Source: Bacteroidota bacterium (GTDB lineage: Bacteria; Bacteroidota; Bacteroidia; Chitinophagales; Saprospiraceae). Taken from it: DNA of 13,737 bases. Of this stretch, positions 6,796 through 13,737 are shown piece after piece. The notes beneath the pieces were generated by a model. That model did not search any database, had not been told where the DNA came from, and saw only the letters and a list, made by a program, of their open reading frames with translations. The position numbers and the translations under genes were made by a program. The first letter of the stretch is position 1; each line of letters starts with the position of its first letter. The stretch covers positions 1-13,737 of the forward strand of contig JAJRUR010000282.1 in assembly GCA_024277695.1 (NCBI GenBank), written 5' to 3'.

Positions 6796-8058
6796 TCAAG
6801 CAGTAGTCGCACAAATGTTTGCCAATCGGACAAGTACTTCGGCAGATTTGGCCATATCTTGGATAGAGACGTATTCGTGCTTGGAGTGGAAGGCGTGCTC
6901 ACCGGCAAAAATATTGGGGCATGGAAGCCCCATGAACGATAGGCGCGAGCCGTCAGTACCTCCTCGAATTGGATGTTTGATCAACTCCATACCTGCCTCT
7001 TGGATGGCACGTGCAGCATATTCGGCTACTTCCGGATGTTGGTCTATGATTTCTTTCATATTGCGATATTGTTCTTTGATGATAACATCTGCCTTACTGT
7101 TAGGATATGCACTGATTACTTCATCGACAATGTTTTGGATAAGATCTTCCTTTTCTTTGAGCAGCTTAGTATCAAAGTCTCTAATAATAAATTGAATGGA
7201 AGCACTTTCGGCTCCTCCTTCGATATGGACAGGATGCACAAAGCCTTGTCTGCCCGATGTCGTCTCCGGACTCAATCGATCCTTGGGCAATCGATCTAGG
7301 ATAGCTGCAGCTATTTTTATGGCATTTTCCAGTTTGCCTAGTGCAAAACCGGGATGGGCAGATACTCCTTGAATTTTGATGGTCAGGGAATCTGCTGAGA
7401 AGGTCTCGTCCTCCATCGATCCGGCTTCTTCACCATCTACAGTATAGCCAAAATCTGCGCCCAACTTTTTCATATCTACCTTATCTACACCTCGTCCGAT
7501 CTCTTCGTCCGGCGTGAATAGAATGCGGATCTTTCCGTGTGCAATCTCCGGATGTGCCAAAAAATATTTGACTGCACACATGATAGCGGTAATTCCGGCT
7601 TTGTTATCAGCTCCGAGTAGGGTAGTGCCACTAGCTGTAATGAGGTCATTACCTACTTGCCGTCGTAGTTTGGGATGTTGATCTACTGTAATGATCTGGC
7701 TGTTATCGTCCGGCAAGACGATGGCTTCTCCTTGATAGTTGCGGTGGATAATCGGTTGGACATCTTTACCACTGCAGTCAGGAGATGTATCCATGTGGGC
7801 ACAGTAACATATAACGGGCACATTGGCTTTTGATGTGTTGGACTCAAGTGTGGCATATACGTAGCCATATTCGTCGAGCTGCGCATCTTGAATACCCATC
7901 TCTTGAAGCTCTTTGACGAGGAGATTTCCAAGATTTTTTTGTTTTTCCGTACTCGGGTACGTCTTTGAAAAAGGGTCAGACTCTGTATCGATTTTGACAT
8001 AATTACAAAAAACATTCTCGATATATTGTAGATAGTCCGCTGTCATATGTACTTCCAT
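6796..8058 (-). CDS. pepT: Peptidase T (tripeptide aminopeptidase, M20B)
   Basis: PepT is a cytoplasmic dizinc aminopeptidase that removes the N-terminal residue from tripeptides, the last step in using imported or recycled peptides. From the chosen ATG (8058) the protein has 420 residues, close to the 408 of the E. coli enzyme. An ATG four codons later is equally possible. A longer frame reaching 8178 is unlikely because its extra residues resemble nothing in the family. Metal and catalytic residues are all present: H88 and D90 (AHMDTSPDCSGK), D151 (LLGADNKAG), E185/E186 (FTPDEEIGRG), D208 (TVDGEE) and H394 (FHSKHE). IRGGTDGSRLSFMGLPCPN (364-382) is the typical substrate-site signature. The dimerisation domain is about residues 215-325. 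It is transcribed divergently from the AGCS symporter gene. Identification is firm. Confidence 0.97.
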   Translation of the reverse strand: MEVHMTADYLQYIENVFCNYVKIDTESDPFSKTYPSTEKQKNLGNLLVKELQEMGIQDAQLDEYGYVYATLESNTSKANVPVICYCAHMDTSPDCSGKDVQPIIHRNYQGEAIVLPDDNSQIITVDQHPKLRRQVGNDLITASGTTLLGADNKAGITAIMCAVKYFLAHPEIAHGKIRILFTPDEEIGRGVDKVDMKKLGADFGYTVDGEEAGSMEDETFSADSLTIKIQGVSAHPGFALGKLENAIKIAAAILDRLPKDRLSPETTSGRQGFVHPVHIEGGAESASIQFIIRDFDTKLLKEKEDLIQNIVDEVISAYPNSKADVIIKEQYRNMKEIIDQHPEVAEYAARAIQEAGMELIKHPIRGGTDGSRLSFMGLPCPNIFAGEHAFHSKHEYVSIQDMAKSAEVLVRLANICATTA

Positions 8059-8196
8059 GATGTAGTGTATTGTTAAAAAGAAAGCAAGATATAAAATTCT
8101 TTTCAATGCTCTTGAATTTGAACTTTTTTCTACTTCAGTTAGACTAAATGCTTGTGTGGATTTTGGAATTTGATGCAATAAATTGGGTTATTTTTA

Positions 8197-8204
8197 TATC
8201 TTTC
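8197..8204 (+). promoter_or_regulatory. Weak candidate -7 box for the AGCS gene
   Basis: TATCTTTC matches seven of eight consensus positions of TAnnTTTG. A TTTG at 8169-8172 could serve as the -33 element, though its 24-base spacing is a little long. The ATG is 57 bases downstream. It lies in the 203-base divergent gap 8059-8261, where I see no other clear element and no pepT promoter I would defend. Confidence 0.25.
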
Positions 8205-8261
8205 GGCTTTCATTATATTCCTAGAGTTCTACTTAATCTATATATAAACCTTTACATAATT

Positions 8262-9887
8262 ATGCAATCACTTACCAGATACATCATTTCAATGGGCTTT
8301 GTCCTCTTACCGATCTTATCTCAGGCGCAAGGCTTGGACGAACGCATCAACGAATGGTTTGAGCCTATAGCTGACGCTTGGGTCAATTTGATTCTTACTA
8401 GTGTTCCTCTAGGAGGAGGACATTCGATTCCCTTGGTCGTGTTGTTACTAGTCTTGGGTGCATTGTTTTTTACTATATACTTTTCTTTTATCAATATTCG
8501 AAAATTTCCGTTAGCGATTCGTGTAGTAGCTGGCAAATACGATCAACTGGAGGGGCATGACCATAGCGGTAAGGAGCACCCTGCTGTTTTTACAGTAGAT
8601 GGAGATGTAGTGGATACAATACGAGATGAATCTCAAGAAGGAGAAGTCAGTCACTTTCAGGCATTGGCTACAGCCGTATCGGGAACAGTAGGTTTGGGCA
8701 ATATAGCAGGTGTTGCGGTGGCAATAGCCGTCGGGGGGCCGGGAGCTACTTTCTGGATGATCATCTGTGGTCTGCTTGGGATGTCCACAAAGTTTGTAGA
8801 GTGCACCCTCGGGGTCAAATACCGAGATGTAGATAGCGAGGGAACGGTATATGGAGGTCCGATGTACTATCTGAGCAAAGGACTGGCAGAACGAGGTTTC
8901 GCTGGCTTGGGTAAGGTATTGGCTTTTATTTTTGCAGTTTTCTGTATTGGGGCATCCTTTGGGGGTGGTAATGCATTTCAGTCCAATCAGGCAGCTGCAC
9001 AAATCAAACAGTTGATTGGGTTGGATTCCGGCTCTGGCGGATTTATCATTGGATTGATCATGGCGGTATTGGTGGGTCTGGTCATCATAGGCGGCATCAA
9101 GCGCATTGCCAATGTGACTGAAAAGATCGTCCCATTTATGGCGATCATTTACGTTTTAGCCTCCCTGTTTATCATTTTTGCACACATCGAGTTATTGGGC
9201 AAGGCCTTTGGGATGATATTTTCTCAAGCATTTAATCCAACTGCGGGTTTGGGGGGTCTTATGGGAGTACTCATCGTCGGATTTCAGCGCGCTGCATTTT
9301 CTAACGAAGCCGGAGCTGGATCTGCGGCTATCGCACACTCTGCGGTCAAGACCAAGTATCCGGCATCCGATGGAGTCGTAGCCCTTTTAGAGCCATTTAT
9401 CGATACGGTCGTCATCTGTACTATGACTGCCTTAGTGATCATTATTTTTAATATGAATGGAGGTATATTTGATTACGGAGCTGCCGAAAATAGTCGAGTA
9501 TTGATCAATCAGTCTCAAGAATGGGTCGGTGGAGTAGGACTGACCTCCATGGCTTTTGCTTCCGTACTACCTTGGTTTAGATATATACTGACCATAGCCA
9601 TTATATTATTTGCATTTTCGACGATGATCTCTTGGTCATATTACGGATTGCAGTCTTGGAAGTATCTTTTTGGAAAAGGTAAAACAGCGGACTTAGTATA
9701 TAAAGGTATCTTTTTGTTCTTTATCGTCATCGGAGCATCCGCTACTTTGGATGCGGTGATTAAGTTTTCGGATGCAATGATTTTGGCCTTGGTCTTTCCC
9801 AACATGATCGGTTTGCTCCTATTATTTCCAAAAGTACGCGAAGAGCTCAACAAATACTTGGCAGCGATTAAGGCTTATATTTCTTAG
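8262..9887 (+). CDS. Alanine/glycine:cation symporter (AGCS family, AlsT/DagA type)
   Basis: This 541-residue inner-membrane protein should import alanine or glycine with Na+ or H+. The ATG at 8262 is chosen over longer frames because it starts a signal-like sequence (MQSLTRYIISMGF) ending in LSQAQ. The family signature is clear at 130-160: SHFQALATAVSGTVGLGNIAG followed by GGPG. GGPMYYL (198-204) and FSNEAGAGSAAIAH (346-359) are further AGCS motifs around the substrate and Na+ sites. About ten to eleven hydrophobic segments can be counted after the N-terminal one. Between the first transport helix and the signature lies a hydrophilic loop (about 91-130) containing HDHSGKEH and DGDVVDTIRDE, longer than in short AGCS members. 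It is divergent from pepT, so peptide breakdown and amino-acid uptake may share control. The family is certain; the exact substrate and ion are not. Confidence 0.95.
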   Translation: MQSLTRYIISMGFVLLPILSQAQGLDERINEWFEPIADAWVNLILTSVPLGGGHSIPLVVLLLVLGALFFTIYFSFINIRKFPLAIRVVAGKYDQLEGHDHSGKEHPAVFTVDGDVVDTIRDESQEGEVSHFQALATAVSGTVGLGNIAGVAVAIAVGGPGATFWMIICGLLGMSTKFVECTLGVKYRDVDSEGTVYGGPMYYLSKGLAERGFAGLGKVLAFIFAVFCIGASFGGGNAFQSNQAAAQIKQLIGLDSGSGGFIIGLIMAVLVGLVIIGGIKRIANVTEKIVPFMAIIYVLASLFIIFAHIELLGKAFGMIFSQAFNPTAGLGGLMGVLIVGFQRAAFSNEAGAGSAAIAHSAVKTKYPASDGVVALLEPFIDTVVICTMTALVIIIFNMNGGIFDYGAAENSRVLINQSQEWVGGVGLTSMAFASVLPWFRYILTIAIILFAFSTMISWSYYGLQSWKYLFGKGKTADLVYKGIFLFFIVIGASATLDAVIKFSDAMILALVFPNMIGLLLLFPKVREELNKYLAAIKAYIS

Positions 9888-9891
9888 CTCA

Positions 9892-9985
9892 AGGGAAAAA
9901 TTATCATCAAATTGATTAAACATATTAGTTTTTGTTGTAATATTGTGCATCAGTTTATTACAATACACATATGTTTAAATTCCCT
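9892..9985 (+). repeat. Nested inverted repeats between the AGCS gene and folK
   Basis: TTGTAATA (9935-9942) and TATTACAA (9956-9963) are exact reverse complements around a 13-base loop; in RNA a G-U and a U-A pair could extend the stem. AGGGAA (9892-9897) and TTCCCT (9980-9985) form a weaker outer pair that ends four bases before the folK start. No T-tract follows the inner stem, so it does not look like a standard terminator; a leader structure for folK or an operator is possible. Confidence 0.35.
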
Positions 9986-9989
9986 CGTT

Positions 9990-10484
9990 TTGAACAACAT
10001 TTATTTACTACTTGGAAGTAATTTGGGAGACCGTTTAGGTTTTTTGGCATCAGCCTGTGCGGCTATTGACAAACAAGTAGGCCAAATAATAAGCAAGAGC
10101 GGAATATATCAAACGGCAGCTTGGGGAGTTAAAAACCAGCCCGGATTTCTCAATCAAGCTCTACGCATATATAGTCCTATATCAGCTTTTGGATTATTAA
10201 CAAAAACGCAAGCTATCGAAAGTAGTCTTGATAGGACACGGACGGAACATTGGGGACCTCGTACTATCGATATCGACCTCTTGCTCTATAACGATGAAGT
10301 GATCGTAGAAGAAGGCCTGATCGTACCACATCGGTTGATGCATAAGAGAAGGTTTGCCTTAGCACCGATGGTGGAGATAGCCCCTGACATTGTTCATCCG
10401 CTGGTGGGTAGGAGTTTAAAAGAAATATTGGACAACTGTAGCGATCCTTTGAAGGTAGAACGAATATTACTACAAGATGTCTAA
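9990..10484 (+). CDS. folK: HPPK: 6-hydroxymethyl-7,8-dihydropterin pyrophosphokinase
   Basis: FolK transfers pyrophosphate from ATP to 6-hydroxymethyl-7,8-dihydropterin, the step before dihydropteroate synthase in folate synthesis. The frame has no ATG near the expected N-terminus. The TTG at 9990 is chosen because it gives a 164-residue protein starting NNIYLLLGSNLGDR, exactly where family members start. Another TTG at 9912 would add 26 unlike residues. Motifs are all present: LGSNLGDR (8-15), the pterin-site NQPGFLNQ (49-56), IESSLDRTR (76-84), and WGPRTIDIDLLLY (88-100) with the Mg-binding pair D94 and D96, then VPHRLMHKRRF (112-122). The end overlaps the deoxynucleoside kinase gene by eight bases, so the two are probably translationally coupled. 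The function is firm; the start codon is an inference. Confidence 0.95.
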   Translation: MNNIYLLLGSNLGDRLGFLASACAAIDKQVGQIISKSGIYQTAAWGVKNQPGFLNQALRIYSPISAFGLLTKTQAIESSLDRTRTEHWGPRTIDIDLLLYNDEVIVEEGLIVPHRLMHKRRFALAPMVEIAPDIVHPLVGRSLKEILDNCSDPLKVERILLQDV

Positions 10485-11133
10485 AAAGAAGCTACCATAT
10501 AATTATATCTGCATCGAAGGCAATATCGGAGCCGGCAAAACAACGCTTTGTCATAAAATAGAGCAGGTCTATGAGGTACAACTCGTACTCGAGCAGTTTT
10601 CCGAAAATCCCTTCTTGCCTTTCTTTTATAATGATCCCAAGCGATATGCTTTTTCTGTCGAACTGTTTTTTATGACAGAGCGTCAAAAGCAGCTCCAAAA
10701 GCATCTACTTAATCGTAGTCTTTTCGAAGAGACCATTTTGGCGGATTATCACTTCATCAAAACAGCACTTTTTGCACGCAAAAACCTAGATGCGGACGAA
10801 TATAGGCTCTTCATGCGGCTCTTCAAAATACTCAATGCCAGCTTTCCCAAACCGGATATGATCGTCTATCTGCATCGCTCTATCGACTCGCTACTAGAGT
10901 ACATCCAAGTGCGTGGCAGAAGCTTTGAGTATTCGATTTCTGCAGAATATCTCCAAAATATTCAAGATACGTATTTTGACTATTTTAGATCGGAAGATGC
11001 TTTTCCCATCTTGATCATAGACTGTGAGTTTATAGACTTCGAAAGCAATCCGAAGCACTTTTCGGATATCATGGAGCTCATCCGCCAAGACTACCAGCCC
11101 GGAGTACATCGTATCAGTTTACTCCATTCTTGA
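10477..11133 (+). CDS. Deoxynucleoside kinase (dCK/dGK-like family)
   Basis: This 218-residue cytosolic enzyme should phosphorylate a deoxynucleoside at its 5' hydroxyl, salvaging it for DNA synthesis. The P-loop is EGNIGAGKTTL (14-24, with K21 and T22). E39 (LVLEQF) and the following ENPFL (43-47) sit where the family has its catalytic Glu region. ADYHF (89-93) replaces the ERS/DRS motif of animal enzymes, as is usual in bacterial members. VRGRSFE (145-151) is the LID with the arginines that contact phosphates. YLHRSIDSLLEYI (131-143) matches the family's core strand and helix. The start overlaps the end of folK by eight bases. Substrate preference (dA/dG versus dC) cannot be read from the sequence with confidence. 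The family assignment is strong. Confidence 0.93.
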   Translation: MSKKKLPYNYICIEGNIGAGKTTLCHKIEQVYEVQLVLEQFSENPFLPFFYNDPKRYAFSVELFFMTERQKQLQKHLLNRSLFEETILADYHFIKTALFARKNLDADEYRLFMRLFKILNASFPKPDMIVYLHRSIDSLLEYIQVRGRSFEYSISAEYLQNIQDTYFDYFRSEDAFPILIIDCEFIDFESNPKHFSDIMELIRQDYQPGVHRISLLHS

Positions 11134-11231
11134 CTTGCACCGGATATCTGTCTATCGCTAAAATATAGTATTTTGTCGATTAATCAGCACAAGAATTATG
11201 CACAAGTACTTTTTTTATAAACCTTTAGAGC

Positions 11232-11239
11232 TATTTTTG
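11232..11239 (+). promoter_or_regulatory. Candidate -7 box (TATTTTTG) of sppA
   Basis: TATTTTTG fits TAnnTTTG at all fixed positions and lies 75 bases before the sppA ATG, in the 181-base gap that separates it from the kinase gene. The -33 region is only a T-run (about 11210-11217) without a clear TTG. The box suggests that sppA has its own transcript with a leader of about 70 bases. Confidence 0.4.
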
Positions 11240-11277
11240 TGTAAGCATACTACTACTGAATGATCAATAATCAATCT

Positions 11278-11291
11278 TTGGCTCAAGCCAA
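11278..11291 (+). repeat. Small hairpin TTGGC-TCAA-GCCAA in the sppA leader
   Basis: Perfect five-base arms enclose a four-base loop, ending 23 bases before the sppA ATG. It would fold in the predicted leader. No poly-T follows, so it is not a terminator. It could affect translation or be chance. Confidence 0.25.
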
Positions 11292-11314
11292 TGGGAATTA
11301 AAACATAAAAAACC

Positions 11315-13072
11315 ATGAAGTTTTATAAATTAGTATTTGGATCCTGCTTGGGAGCACTTTTGGCCTTGATTGCCTTGGGTTTTATTTTGATGACAATGAT
11401 GACAGGTTTGGCGAGCAGTTTTGAAAAGAAAAGTGTTAAGATACAGTCCAATAGCGTACTCAATTTGGATCTGAGCAAGCCCATCCCGGAACTGACCAAT
11501 AACGTCAAAGTCCAATTTTCTGAATTTAAAATGGAGGAGGTTATAGGATTGCAAGATATTATCAAATCCATAGAGCGCGCAAAGAATGACCCTAAAATCA
11601 AAGCGATTTTTATGGACATACCCACCGTAGGATCGGCATTGTCTGCTACTTCAGACATACACCGTGCCCTTTTGGACTTCAAAACCTCAGGTAAGCCGGT
11701 TTTTGCTTACGCCAATGCTTATACGCAGAGGTCTTATGCCCTGGCAACTGCTGCAGACAGTATCATACTCAATCCAAACGGGATGATTGATATGAAAGGA
11801 TTCGGTGTAACGATGGCATTTCTTGAAGAGTTTTTGGATAACATCGGAGTGGACATGCAAGTCTTTTATGTCGGTGATTATAAAAGCGCTACAGAACCTT
11901 TTCGACTCAAAAAGATGAGTGATTACAATCGAGAACAGGTCAAAGATTACCTGAGTGATTTGTACGATACGCACACAAAATTGATTACCTCGCAAAGAGG
12001 GTTGTCGGTACAGGATATCAAGGCCCTCGCCAATGATGAAGTATTTGTAGAGCCGGATAAGGCGGTCAAATATAATCTTGTAGATGCTGTAATGTACAAA
12101 GATCAAGTAATTGATTTGATCAAAGGTCATCTGGGTATGGATATGTCCAAAGAGATCAAGTATGTAGATATTGGAGATTATAATACTACAAAAAAGGTGG
12201 ATTACAGTATCAAGGATAAAGTAGCTATAGTCTATGCTGAAGGTGATATCGTAGAGTCCGATGATGACAATGGCAAGATCACTTACAATCGCTACGCCAA
12301 GATTCTAAAGAAACTCCGCAAAGACAAAAAAGTAAAAGCTGTCGTGCTACGTGTCAATTCGCCCGGTGGTAGTGCATTGACATCGGATAATATCTGGCGA
12401 GAGACGATCTTGCTCAAAGAATCGGGCAAACCTTTTGTGGTCTCATTTGGCAATGTAGCCGCCTCCGGAGGGTATTATATTTCTGCAGCAGCCGATCAAA
12501 TATTTGCCAATGAAAATACTATCACGGGGTCCATTGGTGTTTTTGGAATGTTGCCCGATGCTTCACGATTATTTGAAGAGAAGCTCAAAATCCATTTTGA
12601 TACTGTAGCCGTTACAGAAAATGCCAATGCTTTTACGCCATTTTATAAAATGAATAAGAAGCAATACGCTATTCTTCAAGAGAGTGTAGAGCAGGTGTAT
12701 AATCAGTTCATCCGACGGGTAGCTGATGGGAGAAATATGGATCTCAAGCAAGTAAAAGAAATAGCCCGCGGTAGGGTATATAGCGGTGGTCGAGCCAAAG
12801 AACTTGGCTTAGTCGATGAGATCGGAGGACTGGATGCTGCAATACGCAGAGCAGCCGAACTGGCAAATCTGGAAAAATACCGAACAGTATCTTACCCAAA
12901 ACTCAAAAGCCCCTTTGAGCAGTTGATGGAAGATTTTGTCGGAGGCAATGCCCAAGCACTTATGGCAGATGCTCGTATCCAAGAGATGCTGCCCATCTAT
13001 GAAAGCTACAAGATGATCAGAGAGATGAAAGGTCCTCAGATGAGGCTGCCTTTTGTGCTTTTGGAGGAATAG
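11315..13072 (+). CDS. sppA: Signal peptide peptidase SppA, 67-kDa type
   Basis: SppA is a membrane-bound Ser/Lys protease of family S49 that degrades signal peptides left in the membrane after secretion. The protein has 585 residues, the size of the long E. coli-type enzyme with two tandem S49 domains. One membrane segment lies near the N-terminus (about 9-31), leaving the rest on the outer face. The catalytic Lys is K190 in VGDYKSATEPF (N-terminal domain). The nucleophile is S384 in NVAASGGYYIS (C-terminal domain), preceded by VNSPGGSA (347-354) and followed by TGSIGVFG (404-411). RVYSGGRAKELGLVDEIGG (487-505) is a typical late motif. All key residues are present. Its own promoter is likely (see 11232-11239). 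It converges on the dipeptidyl peptidase gene with a 62-base gap (13073-13134) in which I see no clear terminator. Confidence 0.97.
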   Translation: MKFYKLVFGSCLGALLALIALGFILMTMMTGLASSFEKKSVKIQSNSVLNLDLSKPIPELTNNVKVQFSEFKMEEVIGLQDIIKSIERAKNDPKIKAIFMDIPTVGSALSATSDIHRALLDFKTSGKPVFAYANAYTQRSYALATAADSIILNPNGMIDMKGFGVTMAFLEEFLDNIGVDMQVFYVGDYKSATEPFRLKKMSDYNREQVKDYLSDLYDTHTKLITSQRGLSVQDIKALANDEVFVEPDKAVKYNLVDAVMYKDQVIDLIKGHLGMDMSKEIKYVDIGDYNTTKKVDYSIKDKVAIVYAEGDIVESDDDNGKITYNRYAKILKKLRKDKKVKAVVLRVNSPGGSALTSDNIWRETILLKESGKPFVVSFGNVAASGGYYISAAADQIFANENTITGSIGVFGMLPDASRLFEEKLKIHFDTVAVTENANAFTPFYKMNKKQYAILQESVEQVYNQFIRRVADGRNMDLKQVKEIARGRVYSGGRAKELGLVDEIGGLDAAIRRAAELANLEKYRTVSYPKLKSPFEQLMEDFVGGNAQALMADARIQEMLPIYESYKMIREMKGPQMRLPFVLLEE

Positions 13073-13134
13073 AATAGCTATACGCACCAAATCCAGATAG
13101 AGCATTCTACAAAGAACTCAATACACAGGATAGT

Positions 13135-13737
13135 TCAATTTTCTATGGGAAGTACTCCGTATCTCTTGCTATAATCCAGCATTTGACTTACAAAACTCTC
13201 CGGCTGTTCTATCCGGATATCTATGATCTGTCCCGCATCATCCATAATGGGCACGAGTTCCGGATTGACAAATCCTGAATAGGGTGCGATATTGAGTTTT
13301 TTGGTGCGCTCAAGGACTTCACGATGCAGATCAGGATCTACTTTTACGCCATATCGCTCTACCAATTCCTTGCCTGCTTGATAATCTCCTTGAGATTTTA
13401 TTCTTTGTAACTCCTTGAGTAATACTGCAAATAGATCTCGTAACTTAGTGTAATCTTTGATATCAAAGAAGGTCTTACCCTCCTTGATTACTTTTTGGAT
13501 GACATTATCAGCCTTTCCTTTTTCATAAGCCCAAGCTGCTATAAGTTGTCGATTGCGCATATGCGACTCTTCAATGTCTTTGCCGAGTTCGAGCCGCCGC
13601 AGCTGCTTCATCAGTCCGTTAGAAATATAACTGTCATATTCTGCCTTAGCAACATCTACAGACTGTAACAAACCCAACTCAATGAGTTTGGGATCCATAA
13701 TGTAGTACAAAGCAAATATATCAGCTCGAGCTTCTTC
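13135..13737 (-). CDS. Dipeptidyl peptidase III (M49), C-terminal part, cut by the window edge
   Basis: Two hundred C-terminal residues of a zinc dipeptidyl peptidase are present; this family removes dipeptides from the N-termini of short peptides. The frame is open to the window edge and its first residues are EEARADIFALYYIMDP. EEARAD corresponds to the second zinc motif of M49 (EExR/KAD), whose second Glu is a zinc ligand. The HExxxGH motif should lie just upstream, outside the window. Further matches to bacterial members, from memory of the Bacteroides enzyme, are NGLMKQL, IEESHMRNRQLIA, VKVDPDLHREVLER and NIAPYSGFVNPE. The protein ends YGVLPIEN. An internal TTG at 13710 could be mistaken for a start but is not one. 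Full-length members have about 670 residues, so roughly 70% is missing. Whether this copy is exported cannot be seen. Confidence 0.93.
   Translation of the reverse strand, partial: EEARADIFALYYIMDPKLIELGLLQSVDVAKAEYDSYISNGLMKQLRRLELGKDIEESHMRNRQLIAAWAYEKGKADNVIQKVIKEGKTFFDIKDYTKLRDLFAVLLKELQRIKSQGDYQAGKELVERYGVKVDPDLHREVLERTKKLNIAPYSGFVNPELVPIMDDAGQIIDIRIEQPESFVSQMLDYSKRYGVLPIEN

Noticed and set aside
7683..8015. 110-residue open frame inside pepT on the same strand
   Set aside because: It lies wholly within the well-supported pepT frame, has no recognisable motif and an arbitrary composition.
8059..8178. Longer pepT start (8178)
   Set aside because: The 40 extra residues show no PepT similarity, and the frame would overlap the upstream region of the divergent gene. 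The ATG at 8058 gives a normal length.
8148..8261. Longer AGCS start (8148)
   Set aside because: It is a TTG and adds a second hydrophobic stretch with no family match. The ATG at 8262 starts a clean signal-like sequence.
8511..9002. 163-residue open frame antisense to the AGCS gene
   Set aside because: It is a shadow of a conserved transporter frame, Cys- and Tyr-rich without any domain or export signal.
13073..13134. Bidirectional terminator between sppA and the DPP III gene
   Set aside because: Only weak AGAAT/ATTCT arms with a long loop; no GC-rich stem or T-run in either direction.
1..13737. Mobile element, CRISPR array, defence island, tRNA or rRNA
   Set aside because: No spaced direct repeats, transposase or integrase motifs, or RNA gene signatures were seen on either strand; genes are compact and of housekeeping or metal-efflux type.

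Overview
The window reads as an ordinary chromosomal segment of a Bacteroidota bacterium. Several features point that way: perfect or near TAnnTTTG -7 boxes, few Shine-Dalgarno sequences, an RND pump fused to its own TolC-like channel, a DUF6660-type Cys-rich protein, a bacterial dipeptidyl peptidase III, a folK/deoxynucleoside kinase pair, and signal sequences ending in QAQ. A Saprospiria- or Chitinophagia-like lineage is only a guess. Base composition looks even throughout, and I see no insertion sequence, tRNA, rRNA, CRISPR array, phage gene or toxin-antitoxin pair.

Positions 1-6004, minus strand, are a metal-efflux operon. It runs from right to left: a small Cys/His-rich exported protein (DUF6660-like), a 1432-residue heavy-metal RND pump fused to an outer-membrane factor, and a His-rich lipoprotein adaptor. 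A further gene may begin at the left edge. Together these supply inner-membrane pump, periplasmic adaptor and outer-membrane channel. Pump residues favour divalent cations (CzcA type) over Cu+/Ag+. No metal sensor is present in the window.

Positions 6092-8058, minus strand, hold an unrecognised lipoprotein and peptidase T (pepT). The 164-base gap between them contains two clear inverted repeats.

Positions 8262-13072, plus strand, hold an alanine/glycine:cation symporter (AGCS), divergent from pepT across 203 bases, then folK (apparent TTG start), an 8-base-overlapping deoxynucleoside kinase gene, and sppA after a 181-base gap. PepT plus AGCS would hydrolyse tripeptides and import small amino acids. 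FolK and the kinase serve folate and deoxynucleotide supply. SppA degrades remnant signal peptides.

Positions 13135-13737, minus strand, are the C-terminal part of dipeptidyl peptidase III. It converges on sppA and is cut by the window edge exactly at its second zinc motif.

No gene-free stretch exceeds 300 bases; the longest gaps (8059-8261, 11134-11314, 6632-6795, 9888-9989) are described below. I found no convincing undescribed system. The most interesting items are the internal signal peptide in the pump-channel fusion, the small Cys-rich protein at the head of that operon, and several operator-like inverted repeats.
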